A stretch of DNA of 51,085 nt from a bacterium (lineage in GTDB: Bacteria > Bacteroidota > Bacteroidia > NS11-12g > UBA9320): NCBI GenBank assembly GCA_018223105.1, contig JAAEYY010000022.1, positions 1 to 51,085 on the forward strand, read 5' to 3'. Under the pieces are notes generated by a model, which was not told the origin of the DNA, ran no database searches, and was given only the letters and a program-made list of their open reading frames with translations. Position 1 is the first letter of the stretch; each line of letters opens with the position of its first letter. A program made the position numbers and the translations under genes. This document shows positions 35,283-42,580 of this stretch, piece after piece.

Positions 35283-35290
35283 TAGCTTTG
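35283..35290 (+). promoter_or_regulatory. Bacteroidota -7 box for the FAH-family gene
   Basis: TAGCTTTG, exact to TAnnTTTG, 5 nt before the ATG at 35296. Lies 4 bp from the oppositely directed aat box. Confidence 0.4.
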
Positions 35291-35295
35291 GCTCG

Positions 35296-35904
35296 ATGAA
35301 AATAATTTGCGTAGGTAGAAATTATTCGGAACATATTTCAGAGCTTAAAAATGAAGTTCCCACCGATCCTGTACTCTTTATGAAGCCGGATTCGGCCTTA
35401 ATGCGATCCTCCGACAAGTTCTATATTCCCGAATGGACAAAAGATGTTCATTATGAAGTTGAATTAGTAGTGCGCATAGATCGTTTAGGTAAAAATATTG
35501 AAGAACGTTTTGCTCATAAGTATTATAGTCAAATAAGCCTTGGTATTGATTTTACCGCTCGAGATCTGCAAACTGAGCTCAAATCTAAAGGATTGCCTTG
35601 GGAGAAAGCAAAAGCCTTTGATCGAAGTGCAGTTGTTGGTCCTTGGAGGGACAAAGAGGACTACGATCTGCAAAATCTTAACTTTAGCTTACTTCGAAAT
35701 GGTGATAAGGTTCAGGAGGGAAATAGCAGTCAAATGCTCAACGGAATCGATGCTCTTATTTCCTATATTTCGCAATTCTTCACCCTAAAGATCGGTGATT
35801 TGATTTTCACAGGAACACCCAAAGGAGTAGGTAGAGTTGAAGCGAATGACCAGTTGGAAGGCTATCTTGAAGATCGTAAAATGTTTTCGGTTGGAGTGAG
35901 GTAG
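35296..35904 (+). CDS. Fumarylacetoacetate hydrolase-family protein
   Basis: 202 residues from the ATG at 35296 (the open frame begins 16 codons earlier, before the promoter box). Text: MKIICVGRNYSEHISELKNE, PVLFMKPDSALMRSSD, HYEVELVVRI (metal-ligand Glu pair), LGIDFTARDLQTELKSKGLPWEKAKAFDRSA and IFTGTPKGVGRV. One-domain FAH family, Mg-dependent C-C hydrolase/isomerase or oxaloacetate decarboxylase-like (FAHD1). Substrate unknown. Monocistronic or with dgkA, 67 bp away. Confidence 0.92.
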   Translation: MKIICVGRNYSEHISELKNEVPTDPVLFMKPDSALMRSSDKFYIPEWTKDVHYEVELVVRIDRLGKNIEERFAHKYYSQISLGIDFTARDLQTELKSKGLPWEKAKAFDRSAVVGPWRDKEDYDLQNLNFSLLRNGDKVQEGNSSQMLNGIDALISYISQFFTLKIGDLIFTGTPKGVGRVEANDQLEGYLEDRKMFSVGVR

Positions 35905-35971
35905 GTCTAGAGTATTTCTGTTTTTAACCATTTTCCGGAATAGCATTTCATATTTCTACTAGCTTTGGTTT

Positions 35972-36319
35972 ATGAAGAATTACCGACGCTCTTTTCAGGT
36001 TGCCTTTACCGGTTTTAAGGAGTTTTACCATTCTGAATTCAACGCTAAAATTCATCTAGGAGCCACTGTCATTGTTGTGTTATGGGCATTTCTGAGAGAC
36101 TTCGGAATTTTCGAGTGGGTCTTACTTTCTATTGCTGTCGGTGTAGTGTGGATGGCTGAATTATTTAATACTGCCATCGAAATGCTTTGCGATAGAATTA
36201 CAAGTGAAAAAGAAGAATCTATTCGGAAGATTAAAGACATTAGTGCCGCTGCGGTATTATGCTCTGTTATCTTTGCAAGCATAATCGGCATTTATTTGTT
36301 TATATATCCAGTACTATGA
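35972..36319 (+). CDS. dgkA: Diacylglycerol kinase / undecaprenol kinase (DgkA family)
   Basis: 115 residues with three membrane helices. The signature WMAELFNTAIEMLCDRI (E-x-x-N-T-A-I-E) is the active site of the integral-membrane kinase. It phosphorylates lipid alcohols in the inner membrane. Whether it prefers diacylglycerol or undecaprenol is not clear from sequence; Gram-positive-like members prefer undecaprenol. Its stop overlaps the next gene's start (ATGA). Confidence 0.93.
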   Translation: MKNYRRSFQVAFTGFKEFYHSEFNAKIHLGATVIVVLWAFLRDFGIFEWVLLSIAVGVVWMAELFNTAIEMLCDRITSEKEESIRKIKDISAAAVLCSVIFASIIGIYLFIYPVL

Positions 36320-36930
36320 ACATTCAGCAGCATTACGATAATGGAGAGTTTAGCAAGGTGGTAGATCTTTTGAAAGATGAGCAACATCCACTGCTAAATC
36401 TAAAGGCATACAGCTACCAAAAATTAGGGAAGTTTGAAGAAGCAATGTCGGTTTGGAATATTTTGGTTCAACGCGAGCCAGAGAATGGCTACTACTTCAA
36501 CGAAAGGGGCGTATGCAAGTTCAATCTTCGTTTTAAACACGCCATTGAAGATTTTGATAAGGCGATTGAATTAGAGCCGGTAAACGCCTATTTCTATAGC
36601 TGCAGAGCTTATGTGAAAGACAAAACAGGAGATACAGAAGGTGCAGTAGACGATTATGGCAGAGCTCACGATCTGGACCCTGAAGATGCCATTGTACTCA
36701 ATAACCTCGGTTTAGCAGAGCAGAAGTTGGGCCATACTCAAAGCGCCCGTAATTTCTTCGCAAAAAGCAATGATCTGCTCGGGGTTAAAACTTCAGATGC
36801 CGAAATGCCGGAAGCTCCTAAACCACCTGAAATCACCTTTAAAGATAAATGGAGTGAGGTACGAAAAATGATGAGCTCCTTTTCGGAATTTAAGAAGTTT
36901 ATCCGCGAAGCATTCTCCGGTAAATCTTAA
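36316..36930 (+). CDS. TPR-repeat protein
   Basis: 204 residues from the ATG at 36316. At least four tetratricopeptide repeats, e.g. LLNLKAYSYQKLGKFEEAM, YYFNERGVCKFNLRFKHAIE, AYFYSCRAYVKDKTGDTEGA, IVLNNLGLAEQKLGHTQSA. No signal peptide, so cytoplasmic scaffold. A basic/acidic tail (about 160-204) follows. Partner unknown. Overlaps dgkA by 4 nt, convergent with the isochorismate synthase. Confidence 0.85.
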   Translation: MNIQQHYDNGEFSKVVDLLKDEQHPLLNLKAYSYQKLGKFEEAMSVWNILVQREPENGYYFNERGVCKFNLRFKHAIEDFDKAIELEPVNAYFYSCRAYVKDKTGDTEGAVDDYGRAHDLDPEDAIVLNNLGLAEQKLGHTQSARNFFAKSNDLLGVKTSDAEMPEAPKPPEITFKDKWSEVRKMMSSFSEFKKFIREAFSGKS

Positions 36931-37901
36931 CCGAGCATTTGCTCAATAGTTTCGAGTTTTCTTTCCGTTTCAGCCCATTCCTCACTTGGTTTAGAGTCCT
37001 TTGTGATTCCTGCGCCTGCAAACAATTCAATGCGAGATTCCTGAAAACGAAGACACCTTAAATTCACAAAGAACAAAGCTCTATCTTCTTCTAAAATACC
37101 TGTAACTCCGGAGTAGAAACTTCGGTTAATGGTTTCGTAGGTCTGAATGAAATGGAAACTCTCTTCTCTGGGTAAGCCACACACTGCACTGGTTGGTTGT
37201 AAGTGCTTAAGGACTTCAAGCGCTTCAGTAGCAGAGCAAGTAACGGTGTATCCGGTTTTAAGGTGTTTAATATTTCCCTGAAACAGTACATCCTTTTTCG
37301 ATTTTTTATAGTCGAGATTGAGTAGGTTTAATTTTTCCTCTACAAACTCTTCTACCATAGCCTGCTCTTTCTGTTCCTTTTCGCTAAAGTCTTCTTCCAA
37401 GGACTTAGTGCCTGCTAGCGCCATGGTTTTGAGCTTTCCGTTGGTGTACTCAATTAAAAGCTCCGGAGAAGCACCCACCCAGGTTTCCATGCCAAGATCT
37501 ACATAGTAACAATAGGCTTCCGGAAATTCTTCCACTGCATTCTTGAAAACCTGTTCCGGCATTTTATCTCGAGGTAAAATCTTGTTTCGAGCCAGTACAA
37601 CTTTTGATAGTTGACCGTGCGACATTTCTTCTTGAGCTAGAAACACACTGGTTTCATATTCAGCTTGTGTCAATTCTTCGTTCGCGGAAAGATCAAATTC
37701 TCTTGCCGTTTCTTTACTTCCGTCGTTGGCAAAGAAATAAGCCGGTTTAGTTCGGTCGAAAGGGTAGAAGACTAGCCCTTTACGTTTCATCCAATATTTT
37801 TCTATATCTTGAAAAACCTCGATATGGTCGGGTTGAAAGGTCTTTACTTTTTGCTCTCCGGGGAGATAGCAAAGTGCCAGGTTTTTCTTTTTTACTGCCA
37901 T
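36927..37901 (-). CDS. menF: Isochorismate synthase (MenF/EntC-type chorismate-binding enzyme)
   Basis: 324 residues, shorter at the N-terminus than E. coli MenF. Chorismate-binding core: LSKVVLARNKI, WVGASPELLIEY, TMALAGTKS, TSAVCGLPREESFHFIQTYE, RSFYSGVTGILEEDRALFFVNLRC, ELFAGAGITKDSKPSEEWAE. The Ala/Gly and Lys residues expected for isochorismate synthases are in place. Together with a hotdog thioesterase (overlapping) it suggests menaquinone synthesis rather than siderophores. The rest of the men genes are not here. Confidence 0.92.
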   Translation of the reverse strand: MAVKKKNLALCYLPGEQKVKTFQPDHIEVFQDIEKYWMKRKGLVFYPFDRTKPAYFFANDGSKETAREFDLSANEELTQAEYETSVFLAQEEMSHGQLSKVVLARNKILPRDKMPEQVFKNAVEEFPEAYCYYVDLGMETWVGASPELLIEYTNGKLKTMALAGTKSLEEDFSEKEQKEQAMVEEFVEEKLNLLNLDYKKSKKDVLFQGNIKHLKTGYTVTCSATEALEVLKHLQPTSAVCGLPREESFHFIQTYETINRSFYSGVTGILEEDRALFFVNLRCLRFQESRIELFAGAGITKDSKPSEEWAETERKLETIEQMLG

Positions 37902-38320
37902 TATTTTTTATCGCGGATTGCTACGGTTAATCGACAAACATTTGTGAGCTCGCCTTGTTCATTGCGGACTTCAATTTCCCAAACATGACTGTTTTTACCA
38001 ATATGAATTGCTTTAGCAGTTGCTCTTATCTTGCCATCTTTTACACTTTTTAGATGATTGCAGTTAAGGGTCATGCCTGCGGCAATTTTATCCCGACCTG
38101 CTATTAGGTAGCTTCCTAAACTTCCCGCATTTTCAGCAATGCTTGCAACAGCTCCTCCATGTAAAAGACCCATAGGTTGTTTGGTATACGACTCAACAGG
38201 CATTTCCATTACAATAAAGTCTTCACCTAAATCAACCACTTCCATTTTGAGATGATCTGATAAGGTTCCTTCTGCAAACGAGTTTAAGTCTTTTATGTTT
38301 ATAGATTTGTAGGGAATCAA
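37901..38320 (-). CDS. PaaI-type hotdog thioesterase, likely DHNA-CoA thioesterase (MenI)
   Basis: 139 residues if the TTG at 38320 is used; the open frame extends further but only antisense to the next gene, so I rejected it. Hotdog signature: TKQPMGLLHGGAVASIAENAGSLGS, with the catalytic Glu in IAEN-type position, and LNCNHLKSV. Known members hydrolyse phenylacetyl-CoA or DHNA-CoA. Translational overlap with menF favours the menaquinone step; this is inference. Start codons of this gene and the divergent phosphatase are only 12 bp apart. Confidence 0.82.
   Translation of the reverse strand: MIPYKSINIKDLNSFAEGTLSDHLKMEVVDLGEDFIVMEMPVESYTKQPMGLLHGGAVASIAENAGSLGSYLIAGRDKIAAGMTLNCNHLKSVKDGKIRATAKAIHIGKNSHVWEIEVRNEQGELTNVCRLTVAIRDKK
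38302..38309 (+). promoter_or_regulatory. Bacteroidota -7 box for the histidine phosphatase gene
   Basis: TAGATTTG, exact to TAnnTTTG, 23 nt before the TTG start and inside the first codons of the divergent thioesterase. Confidence 0.4.
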
Positions 38321-38332
38321 TTTCTTGAGATT

Positions 38333-38953
38333 TTGAGCGCAAAGAAAACTATTTATCTCATAAGACACGGCGAAACGGATTACAACCGAAAAGGAATTAT
38401 CCAGGGAAGTGGGGTGGATAGCGATCTTAATGAAAGAGGGCTTGAACAAGCAGCAAAATTCTATCAGGCTTATCATCACCTCCCATTCGATAAAGTGTAT
38501 AGCTCTCAGTTAAAAAGAACGGTGCAGAGCGTGAAACACTTTATTGATGCCGGGTTCCCTCATGAAAAGGTCCCGGAATTTAACGAGATCAATTGGGGGA
38601 TTTTTGAAGGCCTTGAAAGCACCCCGGATTATCACAAGATGTATTTGGGAATTTTAGAAGATTGGAAAGCCGGCTTGCTAGATCGTGCAATCGAGGGAGG
38701 TGAAACTCCAAATCAAATGTTCAAGAGGCAAGAAATGGGTTTGAAGAAATTGCTTCAAAGAGAAAATGAAAGGCAAATCTTGGTGTGTATGCACGGTCGC
38801 GCGATGAGAAGCTTTATGTGTTTACTCACCGGAACTCCATTAAACGAAATGGATCAATTTAAACACTCCAACCTTTGCCTTTATGTCTTAGAAGAGCATG
38901 AAGATCGTTTTCGAATTGTAGAGGAAAACTCTACGGAGCATCTTTGGATTTAA
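38333..38953 (+). CDS. Histidine phosphatase-family protein (phosphoglycerate mutase-like)
   Basis: 206 residues with a TTG start (TTG-AGC-GCA); no in-frame ATG precedes the core. Catalytic RHG at YLIRHGETDYNRKGIIQG, and the second His in LVCMHGRAMRSF. Glu in the middle region (EINWGIFEGLE). 2H-phosphatase superfamily, substrate unknown, such as cobalamin phosphate, sugar phosphate or protein phosphohistidine. Divergent from the PaaI gene. The repeat cluster starts right after its stop. Confidence 0.9.
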   Translation: MSAKKTIYLIRHGETDYNRKGIIQGSGVDSDLNERGLEQAAKFYQAYHHLPFDKVYSSQLKRTVQSVKHFIDAGFPHEKVPEFNEINWGIFEGLESTPDYHKMYLGILEDWKAGLLDRAIEGGETPNQMFKRQEMGLKKLLQRENERQILVCMHGRAMRSFMCLLTGTPLNEMDQFKHSNLCLYVLEEHEDRFRIVEENSTEHLWI

Positions 38954-38958
38954 AGTTC

Positions 38959-38982
38959 TCGCAAAGTCGCAAAGCCGCAAAG
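38959..38982 (+). repeat. Tandem 8-bp repeat (TCGCAAAG x3)
   Basis: TCGCAAAG, TCGCAAAG and CCGCAAAG in tandem, 5 bp after the phosphatase stop codon. Confidence 0.85.
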
Positions 38983-38987
38983 AGTTT

Positions 38988-39035
38988 CTACATTCTCTGT
39001 AGCTTCAGCGTAAGAGACATCTACATTCTCTGTAG
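38988..39035 (+). repeat. Two copies of a 15-bp hairpin unit
   Basis: CTACATTCTCTGTAG occurs at 38988-39002 and 39021-39035; each is itself an inverted repeat (CTACA/TGTAG, loop 5). Period 33 bp. Confidence 0.8.
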
Positions 39036-39045
39036 CTTTCCTTCG

Positions 39046-39079
39046 ATCTACGTATCCGTTAGCTAACGGAGAAGTAGAT
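39046..39079. repeat. Nested palindrome
   Basis: Outer arms ATCTAC/GTAGAT around the perfect 14-bp palindrome CCGTTAGCTAACGG (39056-39069). Confidence 0.8.
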
Positions 39080-39091
39080 AGCGTAAGAGAG

Positions 39092-39181
39092 CTCGCAAAG
39101 CCGCTAAGGCACGAAGGGGCAAATCATGACTTTCTGTTTGTTCTTGGATTTTGAGGACTTATTACGCAAAAGATTGTCTCG
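39092..39181 (+). repeat. Direct repeat copy A (about 90 bp)
   Basis: Begins CTCGCAAAGCCGCTAAGGCA and ends near ACGCAAAAGATTGTCTCG. Matches copy B at 39313-39404 with a few changes and small indels. Confidence 0.8.
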
Positions 39182-39183
39182 CG

Positions 39184-39210
39184 GAGTCGCTGAGTCGCTG
39201 AGTCGCTGAG
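39184..39210 (+). repeat. Tandem 8-bp repeat (GAGTCGCT x3)
   Basis: Three perfect copies of GAGTCGCT followed by GAG, immediately after direct repeat A. Confidence 0.9.
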
Positions 39211-39312
39211 AGGTTTCATTATGTTCTGTATCCGATAACCAACGGAGAGGGTTTGTGGGGGCGCTACGTCAGAGGTAAGGTCTGCAAACCTCGAAGCTTC
39301 AGCGGAGAGGTT

Positions 39313-39404
39313 CTCGCAAAGCCGCTAAGGCACGAAGGGGCAAGTCTTTACGCTTTCTGTTTGTTCTGGGATTCTGAGGACTAATTACGCAAAAGATTAT
39401 CTCG
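39313..39404 (+). repeat. Direct repeat copy B (about 92 bp)
   Basis: Second copy of the unit at 39092-39181, starting CTCGCAAAGCCGCTAAGGCA. About 221 bp from the start of copy A. Confidence 0.8.
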
Positions 39405-39519
39405 AGGAGACAGGGAGAGTAGCATCAATACTTGAATACACAACGAGGTGCATTCAGTGGTCGATTAATTATTTCGTACTTGATTGGTTATTGGAAAATG
39501 AACTTTGTGTATTTTCTGG

Positions 39520-39543
39520 AACCTGCCTGCCGTCAGGCAGGTT
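39520..39543. repeat. REP-like inverted repeat
   Basis: Arms AACCTGCCTG and CAGGCAGGTT with a 4-nt loop (CCGT), a 10-bp stem located 26 bp after frr ends (minus strand). Similar CCTGCCTGCC palindromes occur in many Bacteroidota genomes. No T-tract. Confidence 0.75.
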
Positions 39544-39568
39544 TGTAATTTGAAGCTTGGTTATTTGC

Positions 39569-40132
39569 TTAAATGTGGGTGATCTCTTCTTCTTTCTTGG
39601 CAATAATCTTGTCTACCCGAGCAGAATTGTCGTCTATGATTTTCTGGATATCTGCTTCTGCACCTTTAGCAGCATCTTCGCTCATTCCATCTTTCTGCAA
39701 CGACTTCACCATATCCATGGCATCTCTTCTGGCATTTCTCAAACTGATTTTTGCATTCTCACCTTCAGATTTTGCATTTTTCACCAATTGCAAACGGCGT
39801 TCCTCTGTAAGAATGGGGATATTGATAATCACTTGCTCGCCGTCGTTCTGGGGGTTGAGGCCGAGATTGGCGTATGCTATTCCGCGCTCAATTTCTTCTA
39901 TCAAAGACTTTTCCCAAGGCTTAACCATAAGAGTTCTGGCATCAGGCGTACTTACGTTCGCCACTTGAGACAATGGTACTTTAGATCCGTAATATTCCAC
40001 CTGAACTGAATCTAGCATTCCGGGCATTGCTTTACCGGCGCGTAATTTTCCCAATTCACTTTTTAGGTGATCTATACTTTTATCTGCTTGAGCGCTGAGC
40101 TCATCCATGATCATTTTTAAGTCCTCATCCAT
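39569..40132 (-). CDS. frr: Ribosome recycling factor
   Basis: 187 residues from the ATG at 40132 (frame opens 8 codons earlier). Conserved: LKSELGKLRAGKAMPGMLD, VEYYGSKVPLSQVANVSTPDARTL, PWEKSLIEEIERGIAYANLGLNP, LTEERRLQLVKNAKSEGENAKISLRN. Splits post-termination ribosomes with EF-G. Followed downstream by the repeat region. The gene upstream on this strand is the membrane protein at 40171. Confidence 0.97.
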   Translation of the reverse strand: MDEDLKMIMDELSAQADKSIDHLKSELGKLRAGKAMPGMLDSVQVEYYGSKVPLSQVANVSTPDARTLMVKPWEKSLIEEIERGIAYANLGLNPQNDGEQVIINIPILTEERRLQLVKNAKSEGENAKISLRNARRDAMDMVKSLQKDGMSEDAAKGAEADIQKIIDDNSARVDKIIAKKEEEITHI

Positions 40133-40170
40133 GATGTTCGAAATTATCTCATGCAAAGAAAATCAAAAAA

Positions 40171-41079
40171 TTAGAAACTTAGATAGCCTTGAAATTGAAG
40201 CATAGACATGCCGATGGAGATCAACATAAAAACAGCAAACCCTACTTCTACAATGAGTCTCCCTTGATTAAATGCAAAACCTACACTCAGTAAAGCCGCC
40301 ATGGGGAGAATAATAAGAGCAAAGAAACCGGGGTCTGCGGTTATCAATATAAGTACTGCGCCTATTACCAATTGACTAAGAAGCATGTAATTTATTATAA
40401 TTGATCGGTTGGGATACCTGAATTTATAGTTGCCCATGGATAAAATATGCAGAACCAACATCAAGACTACAAAAGGGAGAAATACCTTGATCAAAGGTGT
40501 GTTAAGTAAACTGTAGTCAAAGGTGGGCTCCGGTATCAGGCTCCAGGCTTTGTCTATAATCTCCATTACGAAGGTTACTCCGGTGTATATAGCGAGTACC
40601 ATCGCAAAGTAAATGAGACTGATTATGAAGTGTTGTGGACTTTGAACCGTGTTCTGCCAGAACATGATAAAAAATGGAAGAAATAAGAATACCGACCAAT
40701 GATTTATTGTCTGAGCAACTCCCAGCATGGTACCGATGTAGATCATTGCATGCACCGATGAAATATTGCCTTCTCTGGATCCGAAGCTGAGGTATATTGC
40801 CAATAACCATAAATATCCCATTAAGATTAAAGCAGTACCTAAATAGGGGATAATGATAATGCTCAATAAAGAGCAAACGATTAAAGGTAGATGTGATTTA
40901 ATTCCTAAAATTCGATATTTCTGACAAAGGATATCCAGAATAATCATTTGAGAGAATAGCATGCCCAGAAGAGCCCATTCTTTTGTGCTTTCCGGTATTG
41001 CACCCAAAACATGGATACTCAGAATCACCAATGAGAAAAGCAATGCAGAGAAGTAGTTATTTGAAAGGGTTTTAATCAA
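40171..41079 (-). CDS. Polytopic membrane protein of unknown function (possibly DUF6427-like)
   Basis: 302 residues with a TTG start overlapping the upstream gene's stop (ATTGA). About ten membrane helices (ALLFSLVILSIHVLGAI, LGMLFSQMIILDILC, IYFAMVLAIYTGVTFVMEII and others). I do not recognise a transporter motif. A Bacteroidota-specific membrane family near frr is my best guess. Likely co-translated with the exported protein gene before it. Confidence 0.6.
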   Translation of the reverse strand: MIKTLSNNYFSALLFSLVILSIHVLGAIPESTKEWALLGMLFSQMIILDILCQKYRILGIKSHLPLIVCSLLSIIIIPYLGTALILMGYLWLLAIYLSFGSREGNISSVHAMIYIGTMLGVAQTINHWSVFLFLPFFIMFWQNTVQSPQHFIISLIYFAMVLAIYTGVTFVMEIIDKAWSLIPEPTFDYSLLNTPLIKVFLPFVVLMLVLHILSMGNYKFRYPNRSIIINYMLLSQLVIGAVLILITADPGFFALIILPMAALLSVGFAFNQGRLIVEVGFAVFMLISIGMSMLQFQGYLSF

Positions 41080-42542
41080 TCGTATACCAATTTGAGCAAT
41101 GCAAATCTGCGATTTTTAGTGGTAGGAATGATCATTTTATTGGATGAAACCTGCAAAGCCTCCGGAGGGATCACTACAACGAAGTCTAGTTCTGACTTTA
41201 GCAATTTTCTACTTAAGATTTTGCCGTTGCTGTATATAGTATACTGCATTACATCTCCGCTGTTTCTGATCTGATCATTATAAATGAGTTGAATGTAGTT
41301 TTCATTTACAAACACCACTGCCGAGCTGAAATAACCGCCATCGTTAATGGTAGTTTGGTTTTTATGAACTACATGGCTCCAGTCTAGAACACCGTCATTA
41401 TTGATGTTTAAGACCAAAATGTCATTAAAATTATATACGTTTTTAGAAGTACTTTGAGGTATGCCGTTCACCATAATGATATCACTCTCTGTGGCAATTG
41501 CTTTTTGCTCCGCGATGAGCATAATGCCGCCATCACTGCGCGGAACAAGTTGAATAAAGTCAAATCCTTCGGGTATTACATCTTCTGAATGTTCTCCGCT
41601 CACTTTGAGTTCTTTTATCAACTCTTTATTGAAAAAACTTCGGGTCTCTTTACTCTTTCCGGTAGTGAATGCATATCGAAATGCAGATACTCCTTTAATA
41701 CCGTAATAGGTTTTACTCCCGAATAAAGAAGCTACTACTGCTTCGTCGTTTTTACGATCGTAAGTAAGCGCAATTTCCTTAATGTCAACGGAATCGTGGT
41801 GAATTCTATAGTCGTGGAAACTGTCGGAATCCCAAATGAAAATATTGTACTTAAACTTCTCCTTTCTCTTGGCATATTCATAGCTCTGCCGGCCTAAACT
41901 CGCTACTTTTCCGCTGTTGTTAATCATGAAATCACGAATAATAAACTCATCTGCACTATGTGGCATTTCAATGCTTTTCTCGCGCAGTTTTTTAAAGTTT
42001 GCATCGAAGACTACCCAATTGATGATCACATTGCCTTCTTCACTTTCTTCCGTGTTCATCATGGCAATATTTTGTTGGGCATCATCAATTCTTATTCTAA
42101 ACGAGCCTCGGTCCCCAAACTCTCGGATATTCTCCGTTTTCATTGGGACTTTTTTACCAATAGGCTTTAATTCGAAATCGTAATACTGCCCCATTAAGGT
42201 ATTGGTTTGCGACCTTCTATCAAAATCAGAAGTGATAATCATGATTCCTCTATAGGTCAGTCGCAGTTTTACTAATCGTGATTTCTTGAGGTCTATACTC
42301 TTAGATTCGAGAAAGGTGAGTTGATGCGAGTACCGCTCAATGATGATGCTTTTCGTGAGAAACTTATTTCTATACCGAAGTAGAAATACTCCCTGCTCAT
42401 TTTCTCCAATCACTTTGGTGAAGACTGCGGCTCCCCTTAATTTGGTTGGATTTGACCACTGCATTACCTGGGCCGAAATCTCCATGTGGAAGATTGCAGG
42501 TATGAGAAATAGAAACAGCCTTAATCCTTTGTATCTTTGCAC
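41076..42542 (-). CDS. Exported protein of unknown function, propeller-like repeats
   Basis: 488 residues from a GTG at 42542, which gives a proper signal peptide (QRYKGLRLFLFLIPAIF, then MEISAQ). The frame opens further upstream at 42608 but would overlap the hflX start. The body is beta-rich with repeated aromatic/charged strands. No catalytic motif or lipobox seen. Overlaps the next membrane protein gene by 4 nt; together they could be an envelope pair. Function unknown. Confidence 0.65.
   Translation of the reverse strand: MQRYKGLRLFLFLIPAIFHMEISAQVMQWSNPTKLRGAAVFTKVIGENEQGVFLLRYRNKFLTKSIIIERYSHQLTFLESKSIDLKKSRLVKLRLTYRGIMIITSDFDRRSQTNTLMGQYYDFELKPIGKKVPMKTENIREFGDRGSFRIRIDDAQQNIAMMNTEESEEGNVIINWVVFDANFKKLREKSIEMPHSADEFIIRDFMINNSGKVASLGRQSYEYAKRKEKFKYNIFIWDSDSFHDYRIHHDSVDIKEIALTYDRKNDEAVVASLFGSKTYYGIKGVSAFRYAFTTGKSKETRSFFNKELIKELKVSGEHSEDVIPEGFDFIQLVPRSDGGIMLIAEQKAIATESDIIMVNGIPQSTSKNVYNFNDILVLNINNDGVLDWSHVVHKNQTTINDGGYFSSAVVFVNENYIQLIYNDQIRNSGDVMQYTIYSNGKILSRKLLKSELDFVVVIPPEALQVSSNKMIIPTTKNRRFALLKLVYD
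42532..42539 (+). promoter_or_regulatory. Bacteroidota -7 box for hflX
   Basis: TATCTTTG, exact to TAnnTTTG, 41 nt before the hflX TTG start. Confidence 0.4.
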
Positions 42543-42580
42543 TTCCTTAATACAACGAAAATAAATTACAATTTCGTCAG

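Larger units (their letters stand above)
38954..39568. other. Gene-free 0.6-kb region with many short repeats
   Basis: No credible coding frame. Holds tandem 8-mers, two small palindromes, a pair of about 90-bp direct repeats, a 10-bp-stem inverted repeat, and many variants of the word CGCAAAG. Listed separately below. Reads like decayed repeat DNA or the remains of a mobile element. Confidence 0.7.

Noticed and set aside
38954..39568. CRISPR array
   Set aside because: Tandem repeats are only 8 bp with no unique spacers between them; no cas genes are nearby.
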